Shown here piece by piece: positions 53,602 to 61,821 of a stretch of 64,000 bases of DNA. The stretch covers positions 1 to 64,000 of the forward strand of contig NZ_BONP01000017.1 of assembly GCF_016862775.1 (NCBI RefSeq), read 5' to 3'. The notes beneath the pieces were generated by a model. That model had not been told where the DNA came from. It saw only the letters and a program-made list of their open reading frames with translations, and did not search any database. The number at the start of each line of letters is the position of its first letter. The stretch's first letter is position 1. The position numbers and the translations under genes were made by a program. The DNA comes from Cellulomonas phragmiteti. Its GTDB lineage: Bacteria; Actinomycetota; Actinomycetes; Actinomycetales; Cellulomonadaceae.

Positions 53602-54060
53602 CTACCCGGTGATCTCGAAGAGGCACTCGGTGATGATCGGCAGACCGCCTCGTAGCGAGACCGCGCCCAGGACCGACCGGGTGTGGACGCCCGCGTCACC
53701 GAAGACGTCGACGAAGAGCGTGGACAGCCCGTCCAGCACGAGGTGGTGCTCCGCGTAGTCCTCGGTCGCGTTCACGAACGCCTGGACCCGCACCACGCGC
53801 GTGATCCGGTCCAGCGAGCCGAGGAACTCGCGCACGACGGCGAGCACCTCCAGGCCGACGCCTCGAGCCAGCGCCGTCCCGTCGGCGGTCGTGTGCTCAC
53901 GGCCGAGCTTCCCCGCGGTGTGCGGGTCGCTCGGCCCCTTGCCCGCGACGAAGAGCAGCGATCCCACCTGCACGCAGTTCGTGTAGGCAGCCTGCGGCGA
54001 GCTCACTCCCGGCAGGACGATCCCGAGCTCGGCCAGACGAGCCTCGGCGGACCACCTCAT
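53602..54060 (-). CDS. RidA/YjgF-family protein
   Basis: A 152-residue protein of the RidA family, whose members deaminate reactive enamine/imine intermediates. It has LGIVLPGVSSPQAAYTNCVQVGSLLFVAGKGP near the start, QAFVNATEDYAEHHLVLDGLS in the middle and SVLGAVSLRGGLPIITECLFEI at the end. The usual catalytic arginine context (RxAxGxxxLP) is altered to RSVLGAVSLRGG, as in the longer atypical RidA subfamily. ATG 54060 has GGAGC 6 nt upstream; ATG 54087 is the alternative. Confidence 0.85.
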   Translation of the reverse strand: MRWSAEARLAELGIVLPGVSSPQAAYTNCVQVGSLLFVAGKGPSDPHTAGKLGREHTTADGTALARGVGLEVLAVVREFLGSLDRITRVVRVQAFVNATEDYAEHHLVLDGLSTLFVDVFGDAGVHTRSVLGAVSLRGGLPIITECLFEITG

Positions 54061-54196
54061 CGTCGGCTCCCTGCTCTGCAGCGACATGAACGGACTGTGC
54101 GCCCGGCCGTGGACCGGTCCCCACCCGCAGCCCGGGTGTGGTGGTCGGCGTCGTGACTGTCGACACGGCAACCACCGCCAGAGCGTGCCCCCGGAG

Positions 54197-54226
54197 GCCG
54201 AGCCGCGCGATCGCGCGGCTCGGCCG
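54197..54226. terminator. 30-bp perfect palindrome
   Basis: A perfect 15+15 bp palindrome (left half ggccgagccgcgcga) without a spacer lies between the end of the SnoaL-like gene and the RidA gene, both leftward. It is best read as a terminator for the SnoaL-like gene. Because it has no unpaired loop, it could also be a protein-binding site. Confidence 0.6.
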
Positions 54227-54324
54227 GGCGGAGCAGGAGCCGAGCGGTTGCGATCGGTCCAGGCGGCCACGTGACGCGCCCGAGCTCTGCCATGCCCCGA
54301 CAGTACGGACGCCGTGACGTCGAC

Positions 54325-54831
54325 CTAGGAGAGCGCGGCCTGGAAGATGCCGAAGTTGCCGGTCATCCACAGCGCCGTCAGCTTGACCCTGGCGATCCGC
54401 CATCCGCTCTGCGTCCTCTCGAAGCGGTTCGTGTAGTAGCCGTAGACCGTCTGGTCGCTGTCACCGGTGCTGTTCGGCCGGTGGTGGCTGGCGCGGACGT
54501 AGGCGACGCAGGTGGCGTGGTCGTCGTCGTCGAACGTGATCACCAGGTTCGTGATCATGTGCTGGGTCGCCGCGAACGACTCCATCCGCGGCGCGGTCCC
54601 GCTCACCCAGTCGTCCGCGCTGACCCGGGCGACCGGCTGGCCGAAGCCGTCGCTGAAGTCGACCTCGACCTCGTCCGTGAAGCAGCTGCGGAAGAGGTCC
54701 CAGTCGTGGGTGTCCGTGCCGGTCGCGTAGCGGAGCTGGACCGCGCTGATGTCGGCGTGGTCCTGCAGCCGCCGGAGGGCGGCGGTGCCGAGGTCGGGGG
54801 TGTCGGTCGCGGTTTCATATGACGATGTCAT
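54325..54831 (-). CDS. SnoaL-like / NTF2-fold protein
   Basis: A 168-residue protein of the SnoaL-like domain type (polyketide-cyclase-like NTF2 fold). It has HADISAVQLRYATGTDTHDWDLFRSCFTDEVEVDFS near the start, then ATQHMITNLVITFDDDDHATCVAYVRASH and YGYYTNRFERTQSGWRIARVKLTALW. Such proteins are small isomerases, cyclases or dehydratases; the substrate is unknown. Its ATG overlaps a TGAC-N3-GTCA site, and a TTGACA -35 (54867-54862 on this strand) lies within a second such site, so it should be repressed by the divergent TetR protein. Confidence 0.82.
   Translation of the reverse strand: MTSSYETATDTPDLGTAALRRLQDHADISAVQLRYATGTDTHDWDLFRSCFTDEVEVDFSDGFGQPVARVSADDWVSGTAPRMESFAATQHMITNLVITFDDDDHATCVAYVRASHHRPNSTGDSDQTVYGYYTNRFERTQSGWRIARVKLTALWMTGNFGIFQAALS
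54820..54830. promoter_or_regulatory. TetR operator A (TGAC-N3-GTCA)
   Basis: TGAC-GAT-GTCA, extended as CATATGACGATGTCATGTG, a 19-bp near-palindrome. It covers the start codon of the SnoaL-like gene. Confidence 0.6.
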
Positions 54832-54855
54832 GTGAACGACCATGGACCTTTCATG

Positions 54856-54866
54856 TGACAGTGTCA
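54856..54866. promoter_or_regulatory. TetR operator B (TGAC-N3-GTCA)
   Basis: TGAC-AGT-GTCA, 36 bp (center to center) from operator A. It overlaps the TTGACA element reading toward the SnoaL-like gene and lies just upstream of a TAGAGT -10 (54869-54874) for tetR, so one repressor could close both promoters. Confidence 0.6.
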
Positions 54867-54881
54867 AGTAGAGTCTCTGGC

Positions 54882-55454
54882 ATGGTGACGCGAGCCGAGG
54901 CTGCTGCGACGACCCGCACGGCGCTTCTCGCTGCCGCGTCGGACCTGCTCGACACAGGAGGCCCGGACGCCGTCACGCTGCGCGCCGTCGCCGCGCGCGT
55001 CGGCGTCTCGCGCGGAGCCCCCTACGGGCACTTCGAGAACAAGGAGGCGCTGCTGGCCCGGCTGGCGATCGACGCCTGGACGTCGCTCGCGCAGGAGGTG
55101 GAACGGTTGCGCGCGGCACCAGGTCCCACCCCGGCGGCCCGGCTCGAGGGCGCGGTCTCGACGCTCGTCGGGGTCGCTCGTCGCCGGCCGCACCTCTACG
55201 CGCTGATGTTCAGCACCCCCGCGGACGAGCCGCAGGCCGCGCAGGCCGCGGGCCGCCTGCAGCGCGCCTTCCTCGACATCGTCGCCGACGTGGTCGGGCC
55301 CTCGCAGGCCCTGAGCTACGCCGCCCTGCTGATGTCGAGCGCGCACGGGATCGCCGGCTTGGAGGTCAGCGGGCACCTGTCGAAGGAGAAGTGGACGGTC
55401 GACGGCGACGAGCTGGTGCGCCTGCTGATCGCCGCGATCGCGTCCGCCCGGTGA
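54882..55454 (+). CDS. TetR/AcrR-family repressor
   Basis: A 190-residue repressor. The N-terminal helix-turn-helix (TALLAAASDLLDTGGPDAVTLRAVAARVGVSRGAPYGHFENKEALL) is canonical TetR. The remaining helices form the ligand and dimer domain, with LYALMFSTP resembling the TetR_C_13/WHG type. ATG 54882 lies only about 8 nt after the TAGAGT element, so the message may be leaderless. It is divergent from the SnoaL-like gene, with two shared operators. Confidence 0.88.
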   Translation: MVTRAEAAATTRTALLAAASDLLDTGGPDAVTLRAVAARVGVSRGAPYGHFENKEALLARLAIDAWTSLAQEVERLRAAPGPTPAARLEGAVSTLVGVARRRPHLYALMFSTPADEPQAAQAAGRLQRAFLDIVADVVGPSQALSYAALLMSSAHGIAGLEVSGHLSKEKWTVDGDELVRLLIAAIASAR

Positions 55455-55716
55455 GCGGCACGCCCCGCAGCCCGCGTACCCGCTGACGTCGCCACCACGC
55501 GCGTCGGCGCCTGGGGACTGCTGCAGGTCGGTTGACACGGTCTCGTCGCGCGGGTGGGTGTCGAGCCACGACGTCCAGCGCCCGTCGGTGCCTCCGGACC
55601 GCGTGGCCGACGAGGGAGGGCCATCGTCCTCCGCACGCACGAGGCCACGAACGCGTGGATCGCGTCGTGGCCTCCTGGTGCACTCCTGCGGGATGACACG
55701 AGTGGGTGGTACGGGC

Positions 55717-55920
55717 CTACCGTCGGCGGGTACGCCCCCCACGCCCCCGCCAGCCGCCGTTGACCGGTGACGCGCCGCCGACCCCACCCAGGTGCAGGGC
55801 GAGGCAGAACAGGCCGGCGAACATCAGCGTCTGCGGGGTGAAGGCGTCCCCGAGGTTCGCCTCGAGGAGATCGAGGAGCAGGGCGAGGCCGAAGATCACG
55901 GCAGCGACGATCGCGAGCAT
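55717..55920 (-). CDS. Small membrane protein of unknown function
   Basis: A 67-residue protein with two hydrophobic segments (MLAIVAAVIFGLALLLDLL and LMFAGLFCLALHLGG) and an Arg/Gly-rich basic tail. The ATG at 55920 has GGAG upstream, and codon use suits a real gene. No family is recognised. The 262 nt between the TetR gene and this gene contain nothing identifiable. Confidence 0.55.
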   Translation of the reverse strand: MLAIVAAVIFGLALLLDLLEANLGDAFTPQTLMFAGLFCLALHLGGVGGASPVNGGWRGRGGRTRRR

Positions 55921-56091
55921 GGGCACTCCAGGGGGAGGGTCCGGCAGGCCTGCCGGAGAGTCCGATGCGTCCCGGTTTGGGGGCACCCGGATCATGGCGC
56001 ACGGTCGCGACGTCCGCGACCTGGCCAGCACGGCGGTGCGAGCTGGTCGAGCGCGCCGCCCTCGACGAGGCAGGCGGGGGACGTGTCGACG

Positions 56092-56400
56092 CTAGGACGC
56101 CTGGCGGCGTCGCGCCGCCTTCCGCACGGCGATGACGGCGACCGCGAGCAGGCCGGCCACCGCGCACACGGGCATCAGGAACACCGCGGCGACGAGGAGC
56201 ATCCCGTTCGCGGGTTCGATGCCGAGGCAGTTGGTCGGGTCCGGGCACGCGGGGGCGTCCTCGGTGAGCGACAGGACCACCCAGCCGACGAGGACGAGCA
56301 CGGCCGGGAGAGCCCAGGTCAGTCCGAGAGCCCACAGGTACGGCCTCAGACCGGTGCTGATCCGGGTCCTGTCGGACGGCTCGGGGACGTCGAGATCCAC
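56092..56400 (-). CDS. Small two-helix membrane protein of unknown function
   Basis: A 102-residue protein from GTG 56400 (GGGAGG 8 nt upstream). It has a short acidic start (DLDVPEPSDRTRISTG), two membrane spans (ALGLTWALPAVLVLVGWVVL and GMLLVAAVFLMPVCAVAGLLAVAVIAV) joined by a cysteine-containing outer loop (DAPACPDPTNCLG), and a basic end. No family is recognised. Confidence 0.6.
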   Translation of the reverse strand: MDLDVPEPSDRTRISTGLRPYLWALGLTWALPAVLVLVGWVVLSLTEDAPACPDPTNCLGIEPANGMLLVAAVFLMPVCAVAGLLAVAVIAVRKAARRRQAS

Positions 56401-56515
56401 GTCGGCTGCCTCCCGGTGCGTCGTCGTGCGGCGTGACGAGCCGAGTGTGCCGCACCTCGGCACGGCCCACGACGCGCATCGAGGAGCGTCGATCACCGGT
56501 CGGGAGGGTGCGACG

Positions 56516-57244
56516 TCACGGTGCGCGGCGAGCCACGACCACCATCTCGCGGCCAGGACGGTCGGGCGCGTCCCGGACCTCGACCGTGACGAGGCCGGCA
56601 CGGCGCAGGTCGTCCTCCACCTCCTCCTGGGTACGGAAGCGCAAGGTGGACGTCGAGGTCAGCGTCGCACCCTGAGCGGTGAGCACGAAGGTCCAGCGGA
56701 ACGTCACCAGTGCACCGTCGACGGCCACCACCTCGACCCAGCGGGTCACCTCACCGACGTTCTCCACCTCGGTGGTGGCCCGGGTCGCTGTCCGGGTCCA
56801 CCGCTCCCACGCCCGGTCCTCGGGGCGCCGGGTCTCGAGCACGACGTGCCCCCCGGGCCGCAGGGCGCGGTGACAGGCGTGCAACGTGTCGGTCCACCCG
56901 GCCGGATCGGCGATGGACTGCGCGGTGTTCGCCGTCATCGTCACCAGGTCCCGGTCGGTCACGCGGACGCTGCCGGCAGTGCCCTCGACCCACCGCACCC
57001 GGGCGGCCCCCGGCTTGCTGCGTGCCACCGCGAGGGACGCTGCGGCCGGGTCGACGCCGATGACGTCGTACCCACGCCCGGCGAGCAGGAGCGCGAAGGT
57101 CCCGGTGCCGCAGCCGACGTCGAGCACGCGCCGCGCGCCGAGCTCGGCGGCCAGCGCGACGTAGGCGTCGAGGTCGTCCCGGTCGGGGTCGAGAGCGTCG
57201 TAGATCGAAGCGAGCTGGGGATCCCTGAACTCCTCGTCGGCCAT
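56516..57244 (-). CDS. Class I SAM-dependent methyltransferase
   Basis: A 242-residue methyltransferase with the SAM-binding motif I RVLDVGCGTGTFALLLAG (about residues 39-56), motif II GVDPAAASL, and the post-motif region LRPGGHVVLETRRPE. This is the Methyltransf_25/11 fold, and the substrate is unknown. It stands alone, leftward. The next 258 nt upstream hold no clear gene, only short readings resembling debris. Confidence 0.85.
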   Translation of the reverse strand: MADEEFRDPQLASIYDALDPDRDDLDAYVALAAELGARRVLDVGCGTGTFALLLAGRGYDVIGVDPAAASLAVARSKPGAARVRWVEGTAGSVRVTDRDLVTMTANTAQSIADPAGWTDTLHACHRALRPGGHVVLETRRPEDRAWERWTRTATRATTEVENVGEVTRWVEVVAVDGALVTFRWTFVLTAQGATLTSTSTLRFRTQEEVEDDLRRAGLVTVEVRDAPDRPGREMVVVARRAP

Positions 57245-57502
57245 ACGTGCAGTCGATCACGGAAGCCGGCCGCGCCTCGCCTGGTGCAGTGCCGCCGCTC
57301 GACCGAGACCCATGCTGCCCACGTGCGCAGGATGGGCGCACGGCTGCTCCAGGACGCACGCGAGGCCGGTTGGCCGTTCGACGCCGGCTGGGACGCGCGG
57401 CGGCCCGACCCGCGCTGGGCCACCGTTCCCGTGCCGTCAGCACCGCATCGCCGGCGGACCTGTGCGACGTGGCGCCGAGCACGCTGGCACGGGTCGCCCG
57501 CC

Positions 57503-57871
57503 TCACCACGCCGCGTTGACCGCCAAGAGTCCTTCCGTCGTCGTCGAGCGGTCGAGCGGGACGGCGTCCGAGCCCCATCCGACGAGCACCGCTCCCGCCT
57601 CCGGCGGGACGTCCGCGGCGCGGACCAGCCAGGCGACGGCGTCCGCCGCGAGCTCGGCGCCCCAGCCGTCCAGACCGACGGCCTGGCCGCCGGCGTGGAA
57701 AGCGAGGTCGAGGCGAGCATCCCGCTCCGGGTCGCTGAGGGTGAGCTCGACCACGCCGCTCTCGTAGCGGTAGGTGCTCGCGCCCGGCCACCGAGCGAGT
57801 GCAGCCGCCACCAGCGCGTCGACGTCGAGAGTGACGTCGTCCGACGGGATGCCGATCAGTCCCTCGCTCAC
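57503..57871 (-). CDS. Candidate immunity protein for the upstream PrsW-toxin fusion
   Basis: A 122-residue acidic cytosolic protein (SDDVTLDVDALVAAALARWPG, VVELTLSDPERDARLDLAFHAGG, GWGAELAADAVAWLVRAADVP). I do not recognise its family. Its GTG start overlaps the stop of the 792-residue PrsW-type gene by 4 nt (GTGA), so it is made immediately after that protein. Small, acidic and coupled to a gene with a nuclease-like C-terminus, it fits the profile of an immunity protein; this is inference from arrangement only. Confidence 0.6.
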   Translation of the reverse strand: MSEGLIGIPSDDVTLDVDALVAAALARWPGASTYRYESGVVELTLSDPERDARLDLAFHAGGQAVGLDGWGAELAADAVAWLVRAADVPPEAGAVLVGWGSDAVPLDRSTTTEGLLAVNAAW

Positions 57872-60246
57872 GGTCCACCTCTCCAGGGTTCCAGTCGGAC
57901 GAATCCTTGCAGTCCGCGGGCCCGCATGCGGCTCTCGATGAACTCGGCCGCGCGCAGGTCGTTGGTGACGAACTCGAAGGGTGTCGTGCTGTTGTCGATC
58001 CCCGCCATGTCCATGGCGCGCAGGATCTTGTCGATCCGGTGGTCCAGGTCGGCCTGCGCGAACTCCACCATCTTGGGGCTGCTGAGGCTCTCTGGGACGT
58101 AGAACGAGGTGCTGCCGGTGACGAGCTTCGCGTCGGCGATGCTCCCGTAGGCGTGCGTCGCACCGTCCAGCACCGCGCCCTGCTTACCGTCCTCGCCCCA
58201 GCGCGCGAGCCACCGCTCATCGGTGCCGAGCACCTGCTCCTGATAGTCCGCCGCCGCCCCTCGTGCGCGCAGGTGGCTGTGCTCGAGTGCGTGGTAGCGC
58301 GCTCTCGCGGCGGCCTCCTGCGTCGTGTCGAGCGCGCGCCATGTCTCACCGTTGACGCCCTCGAGCGGTTCGCGACGCATGAACGCGCCGAGGTCGATCA
58401 CGCCTGCATCACCGGTGAACGCGCCTCGTCGTGCGGCCCAGGTGGCCGCGGGGTCCCGAGCGATCTCGTCGGCGAGGAGTCGGGCGCCGCGCCCGGCGGC
58501 TGCGCCGGCGAAGTTGCCGGGCAAGAACGTCAGCACGAACTCACCGCCGTCGAGCGCGGCCTCGAGGGGCGTCGTGGTGCGGACGTAGTCGGCCGTGGCG
58601 CGTACCGGGTCGCGGACGAAGGTCGCGGCCCCGGCGGCGTGGGCCAGCCCGTAGGTCGCAGCCCCCGACACGCCGATCGCGAGGGCAAGGGAACCGCCCG
58701 AGAGGGCCACGACGGCGGCGACGCCGACCCCGACCGCGATCTGCTGCACAGGAGACAAGCCGCTCCACCACTGCCCGGCATTCTCGAGCAAGCCCGCGAG
58801 ATACGTCGCGTCTCCCTTGACGAGCAGGTTCGGGCCGATGGCAGCGGCCATCGACATCCCCCACCAGAGGGTCACGGCGGTACCGACCACCCCGAGACCC
58901 AGGGCGATGCCGCGGTACCGGCGGCGACTCCGCGGCTCTGCCCCGGGGGTCGTCACCGCCATCGCCTCGGCACGGATGTTTCGCACGTGCACCGCGACGG
59001 CGCGTCCACGACCGATGGCGAGGCGGCGCGGCTCGTCACCCACGCGCGCGTGGGCGGCGACCACGACCGCGAGATCTGCCCAGACCTGGGTGAGCATCCT
59101 GAGCAGCGGCGTGACGAGCTCGCCGAGCCGCCGGGTGGCGCCCTCCCAGCGCTGGAGGCCGAGCTCCCAGCGAGCGACGAGCCGGTGTCCGGGCACGTGG
59201 TCCCCGACGGCACCAGAGGGACGCTGCCGGTCGTCGCCGGGCGGCGCCAGCGCAGCAGCGCGATGGCGGCGCTGGGAGTCCGTGAGGAGGCAGGCGGCGA
59301 GCAGCACCACTGACAGCACGCCGACGCCCCGGCCATGGCCGGTCAGCGACCACAGACCTGACAGAAGAGCGGGGAAGCCCTCCGCGCCCTCCTCGGGCCA
59401 TCTCCAGTCGCGGTTGTACGCGTTGTACGAGGTGTGCTCAGCCACCGTCAGCAGGTAGCAGCTGATGGGCAGCACGAGGGCTGCGACGCGGTGCGGTGCC
59501 CGACCCGTTCGCCACAACGCGACGCCCAGGCCGATGCCCATCGCCGTGGTGGCCGTCCAGATGTGGTGCCCGTGCGCGACGGCGACCCCGTCCGAGGTGC
59601 TGAACCCGGCGGTGGACCACGGGTTGAGGGTGTAGGGGTCCGGTGGGTTGCGGAGGAACCACAGCATCCCGCGAGAGGCGACGTGCCGGATCGCGTCCTC
59701 GTAGGCGTTGAAGGCGATCCCGCACGTGAAACCCAGCAGGGACCAGTCCATCGCAGAGAACCGACGGACCCTCCCGGGCGCCAGCACGGCCAACGCGAGC
59801 AAGGGCAGGAGCTTGCCGGTCTCCTCGAGGAACCCCGCCAGCGCGACCCCGGAGCCGTCGGACGACGGCCGGAGGTCGAGCGCTTCGGCGACCTGGAGGG
59901 TGAACCAACCGATCACCGCGGACCACAGCACCGCCACGCTGAAGAGACGCGCGGTCGTCGCCCACGACACCGTCCGCGTGCGCGCCAGCACGAGCCAGAC
60001 GACGAGCAGGGCGAAGCTGCCGGCGTACACCCGCAGGGAGTCGCGCGCGGACTCGACCAGCGCGACCACGATCAGCACGAACCCGACCGAGACCCACAAG
60101 CCGATCGCACGGGCACGGGCCCAGCGGCTCGCCCACGCCGGCCGCGCTTCCCACCACGTGGCAGCGCGGGCGCGGACGGTCTGCCACCACTCGTGCGGAA
60201 CCGTCGCCTCGGAGGTCGCCGTCGTGCTCGTGCGTGGCGTCGTCAC
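57868..60246 (-). CDS. PrsW-type intramembrane protease fused to a polymorphic-toxin-like C-terminus
   Basis: A 792-residue protein. The N-terminal ~320 residues have about 8 membrane spans with PrsW motifs: EETGK (E141, E142), FNAYED (E183) and HGHHIW (H225, H227, H228), the metal-type residues of CPBP/PrsW proteases. A cytosolic linker follows, then two or three more spans (about 450-560), then a soluble region from ~570 (FLPGNFAGAAAGRGARLLADEI). The last ~110 residues (ADAKLVTGSTSFY, LDHRIDKILRAMDMAG, FEFVTNDLRAAEFIESRM) have the D...K and E pattern of restriction-endonuclease-fold toxins. A possible model is membrane insertion with release of the C-terminal nuclease by proteolysis. The toxin assignment is inference; the PrsW motifs are seen. 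Confidence 0.72.
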   Translation of the reverse strand: MTTPRTSTTATSEATVPHEWWQTVRARAATWWEARPAWASRWARARAIGLWVSVGFVLIVVALVESARDSLRVYAGSFALLVVWLVLARTRTVSWATTARLFSVAVLWSAVIGWFTLQVAEALDLRPSSDGSGVALAGFLEETGKLLPLLALAVLAPGRVRRFSAMDWSLLGFTCGIAFNAYEDAIRHVASRGMLWFLRNPPDPYTLNPWSTAGFSTSDGVAVAHGHHIWTATTAMGIGLGVALWRTGRAPHRVAALVLPISCYLLTVAEHTSYNAYNRDWRWPEEGAEGFPALLSGLWSLTGHGRGVGVLSVVLLAACLLTDSQRRHRAAALAPPGDDRQRPSGAVGDHVPGHRLVARWELGLQRWEGATRRLGELVTPLLRMLTQVWADLAVVVAAHARVGDEPRRLAIGRGRAVAVHVRNIRAEAMAVTTPGAEPRSRRRYRGIALGLGVVGTAVTLWWGMSMAAAIGPNLLVKGDATYLAGLLENAGQWWSGLSPVQQIAVGVGVAAVVALSGGSLALAIGVSGAATYGLAHAAGAATFVRDPVRATADYVRTTTPLEAALDGGEFVLTFLPGNFAGAAAGRGARLLADEIARDPAATWAARRGAFTGDAGVIDLGAFMRREPLEGVNGETWRALDTTQEAAARARYHALEHSHLRARGAAADYQEQVLGTDERWLARWGEDGKQGAVLDGATHAYGSIADAKLVTGSTSFYVPESLSSPKMVEFAQADLDHRIDKILRAMDMAGIDNSTTPFEFVTNDLRAAEFIESRMRARGLQGFVRLEPWRGGP

Positions 60247-60362
60247 CGCTCAGCCCTCCCGAATCGGGCACACGGTACCCAATCGGGGACGCCAGGTGGG
60301 TGGCCTTGCTCCTGAGAGCCGCGACCACCGGCCGAGCATCGCGTGTACGCTTCGGATCACAA

Positions 60363-60376
60363 ACCGTCCGGTCGGT
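60363..60376. promoter_or_regulatory. TetR-type operator before the SDR operon
   Basis: ACCGTCCGGTCGGT is a 14-bp palindrome with one mismatched pair, resembling the ACCGnnCGGT sites of FadR/PaaR-like TetR regulators. TACGCT (about 60344-60349) may be the -10, placing the operator near +1. A 13-of-14 match occurs at 63710. Confidence 0.65.
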
Positions 60377-60407
60377 CTGCGATCGGACCATCTCGGGGAG
60401 GAGTGCG

Positions 60408-61172
60408 ATGCAGCGGTTCGAGGGCAGGGTCGCGCTGGTGACCGGCGCGAGCCGCGGCATCGGGTTCGCGATCGCCCAGCGGCTCGTCGCCGAGGGCGCG
60501 TCCGTCGTCCTCACGGGCCGCAAGCAGGACACCCTCGACGCCGCCGTCGCCACCCTGACGGCTGAGCACGGAGCCGACCGCGTGCTCGCCGTCGCCGGCA
60601 AGGTCGACGACCCCGAGCACCGCACCGCGGCGATCGCGGCGACCCTCGAGCGGTTCGGCCGCCTCGACCACCTGGTGAACAACGCCGGCATCAACCCGGT
60701 CTACGGCCCGGTACTGGAGATCGACCTCACCGCGCTCCACAAGATCCTCGCCGTCAACGTCGTCGCGGCCCTCGAGTGGACGCGGGACGCCGTCGCCGCC
60801 GGGCTCGGGGCGGGGGGCGGGGCATCCGTGCTGAGCACGGCGTCGGCCGCCGGGCTCGCGGCCAGCCCCGGCATCGCGGCCTACGGCGTCTCGAAGGCCG
60901 CACTGATGAACCTCACCGCGCAGCTCGCCGTCGAGCTCGCCCCGCGGGTCCGGGTCAACGCGGTGGCTCCCGCGGTCGTGCGGACCCGCCTCGGCGCCGC
61001 GCTCTACGAGGGGCGCGAGCAGCAGGTCGCCGCGCGCTACCCGCTGGGCCGCATCGGCGAGCCCGTCGACGTCGCCGGCCCCGCGGCCTTCCTGCTGTCC
61101 GACGACGCCGCGTGGGTGACCGGCCAGACGCTCGTGATCGACGGGGGCGCCTCCGTGGCGCCGACGGGGTGA
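60408..61172 (+). CDS. SDR-family oxidoreductase (FabG-like)
   Basis: A 254-residue NAD(P)-dependent short-chain dehydrogenase. It has the cofactor motif TGASRGIG (residues 12-19), NNAGI, the catalytic serine in STASAAG, YGVSK (Tyr and Lys of the catalytic set) and the C-terminal VTGQTLVIDGG. ATG 60408 has GGGGAGGAG upstream. It is the first gene of SDR-tetR-QOR-SDR, probably oxidising a hydroxy-acyl or alcohol intermediate; the substrate is unknown. Confidence 0.9.
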   Translation: MQRFEGRVALVTGASRGIGFAIAQRLVAEGASVVLTGRKQDTLDAAVATLTAEHGADRVLAVAGKVDDPEHRTAAIAATLERFGRLDHLVNNAGINPVYGPVLEIDLTALHKILAVNVVAALEWTRDAVAAGLGAGGGASVLSTASAAGLAASPGIAAYGVSKAALMNLTAQLAVELAPRVRVNAVAPAVVRTRLGAALYEGREQQVAARYPLGRIGEPVDVAGPAAFLLSDDAAWVTGQTLVIDGGASVAPTG

Positions 61173-61183
61173 GGATGGTGCGC

Positions 61184-61816
61184 ATGAAGCAGACGAGCGT
61201 GGTGGACGACGTGACCCGGGCGGCGGTCGAGCTCTTCGCGTCGCAGGGGTACGCGAACACGTCGGTGCAGCAGGTGGTCGAGGCGGCCGGCGTGACCAAG
61301 GGCGCGCTGTACCACTACTTCCAGTCCAAGGACGACCTGCTGTTCGGCATCTACGAGCGCCTGCTGTCGCTCCAGACCGAGCACCTCACCGCGATCGTCG
61401 AGCGCGGCGCACCGACCGCCGAGACCCTGCGCGCGGTGTGCGTCGACGTCGTCGAGACGTCCGTCGACCACCTGCTCGAGGGCACCGTGTTCTTCCGCAG
61501 CGCCCACATGCTCTCCGCGCCGCGCCAGCAGGAGGTCACGCAGCGCCGCCGCGCCTACCACGACACGTTCGCCGGCCTCATCGAGGCCGGTCAGGCGGAG
61601 GGCCTGTACCGCACCGACGTCCCCGTCGCGGTCCTGGTCGCGCACTTCTTCTCCGACCTGCACTACCTCTCCCACTGGTACAAGCCCGAAGGCCCGGAGG
61701 ACAAGACCGTGCTCGCGAACCAGCTCACCGACCTGTTCCTCGTCTCGATCTCGGCCGCGTCGGCAGGTTCGGCGGCTCCCGTCCGGCCGCACGCCGCCGC
61801 CGCGGTCGAGGGCTGA
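61184..61816 (+). CDS. TetR/AcrR-family regulator of the oxidoreductase operon
   Basis: A 210-residue TetR protein with the helix-turn-helix VDDVTRAAVELFASQGYANTSVQQVVEAAGVTKGALYHYFQSKDDLL and a KstR/FadR-like helical C-terminus. ATG 61184 is used (GAGG 9 nt upstream); ATG 61175 and GTG 61178 are in frame. It sits inside the operon it probably controls through ACCGTCYGGTCGGT sites at 60363 and 63710. Ligands of relatives are usually acyl-CoA thioesters. Confidence 0.9.
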   Translation: MKQTSVVDDVTRAAVELFASQGYANTSVQQVVEAAGVTKGALYHYFQSKDDLLFGIYERLLSLQTEHLTAIVERGAPTAETLRAVCVDVVETSVDHLLEGTVFFRSAHMLSAPRQQEVTQRRRAYHDTFAGLIEAGQAEGLYRTDVPVAVLVAHFFSDLHYLSHWYKPEGPEDKTVLANQLTDLFLVSISAASAGSAAPVRPHAAAAVEG

Positions 61817-61821
61817 CCGCC

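Noticed and set aside
59718..59733. CACGTGAAAC in the PrsW gene as a sixth parS site
   Set aside because: Only one half-site fits; the left half (cccg) does not match, and the site is 54 kb from the parS cluster.
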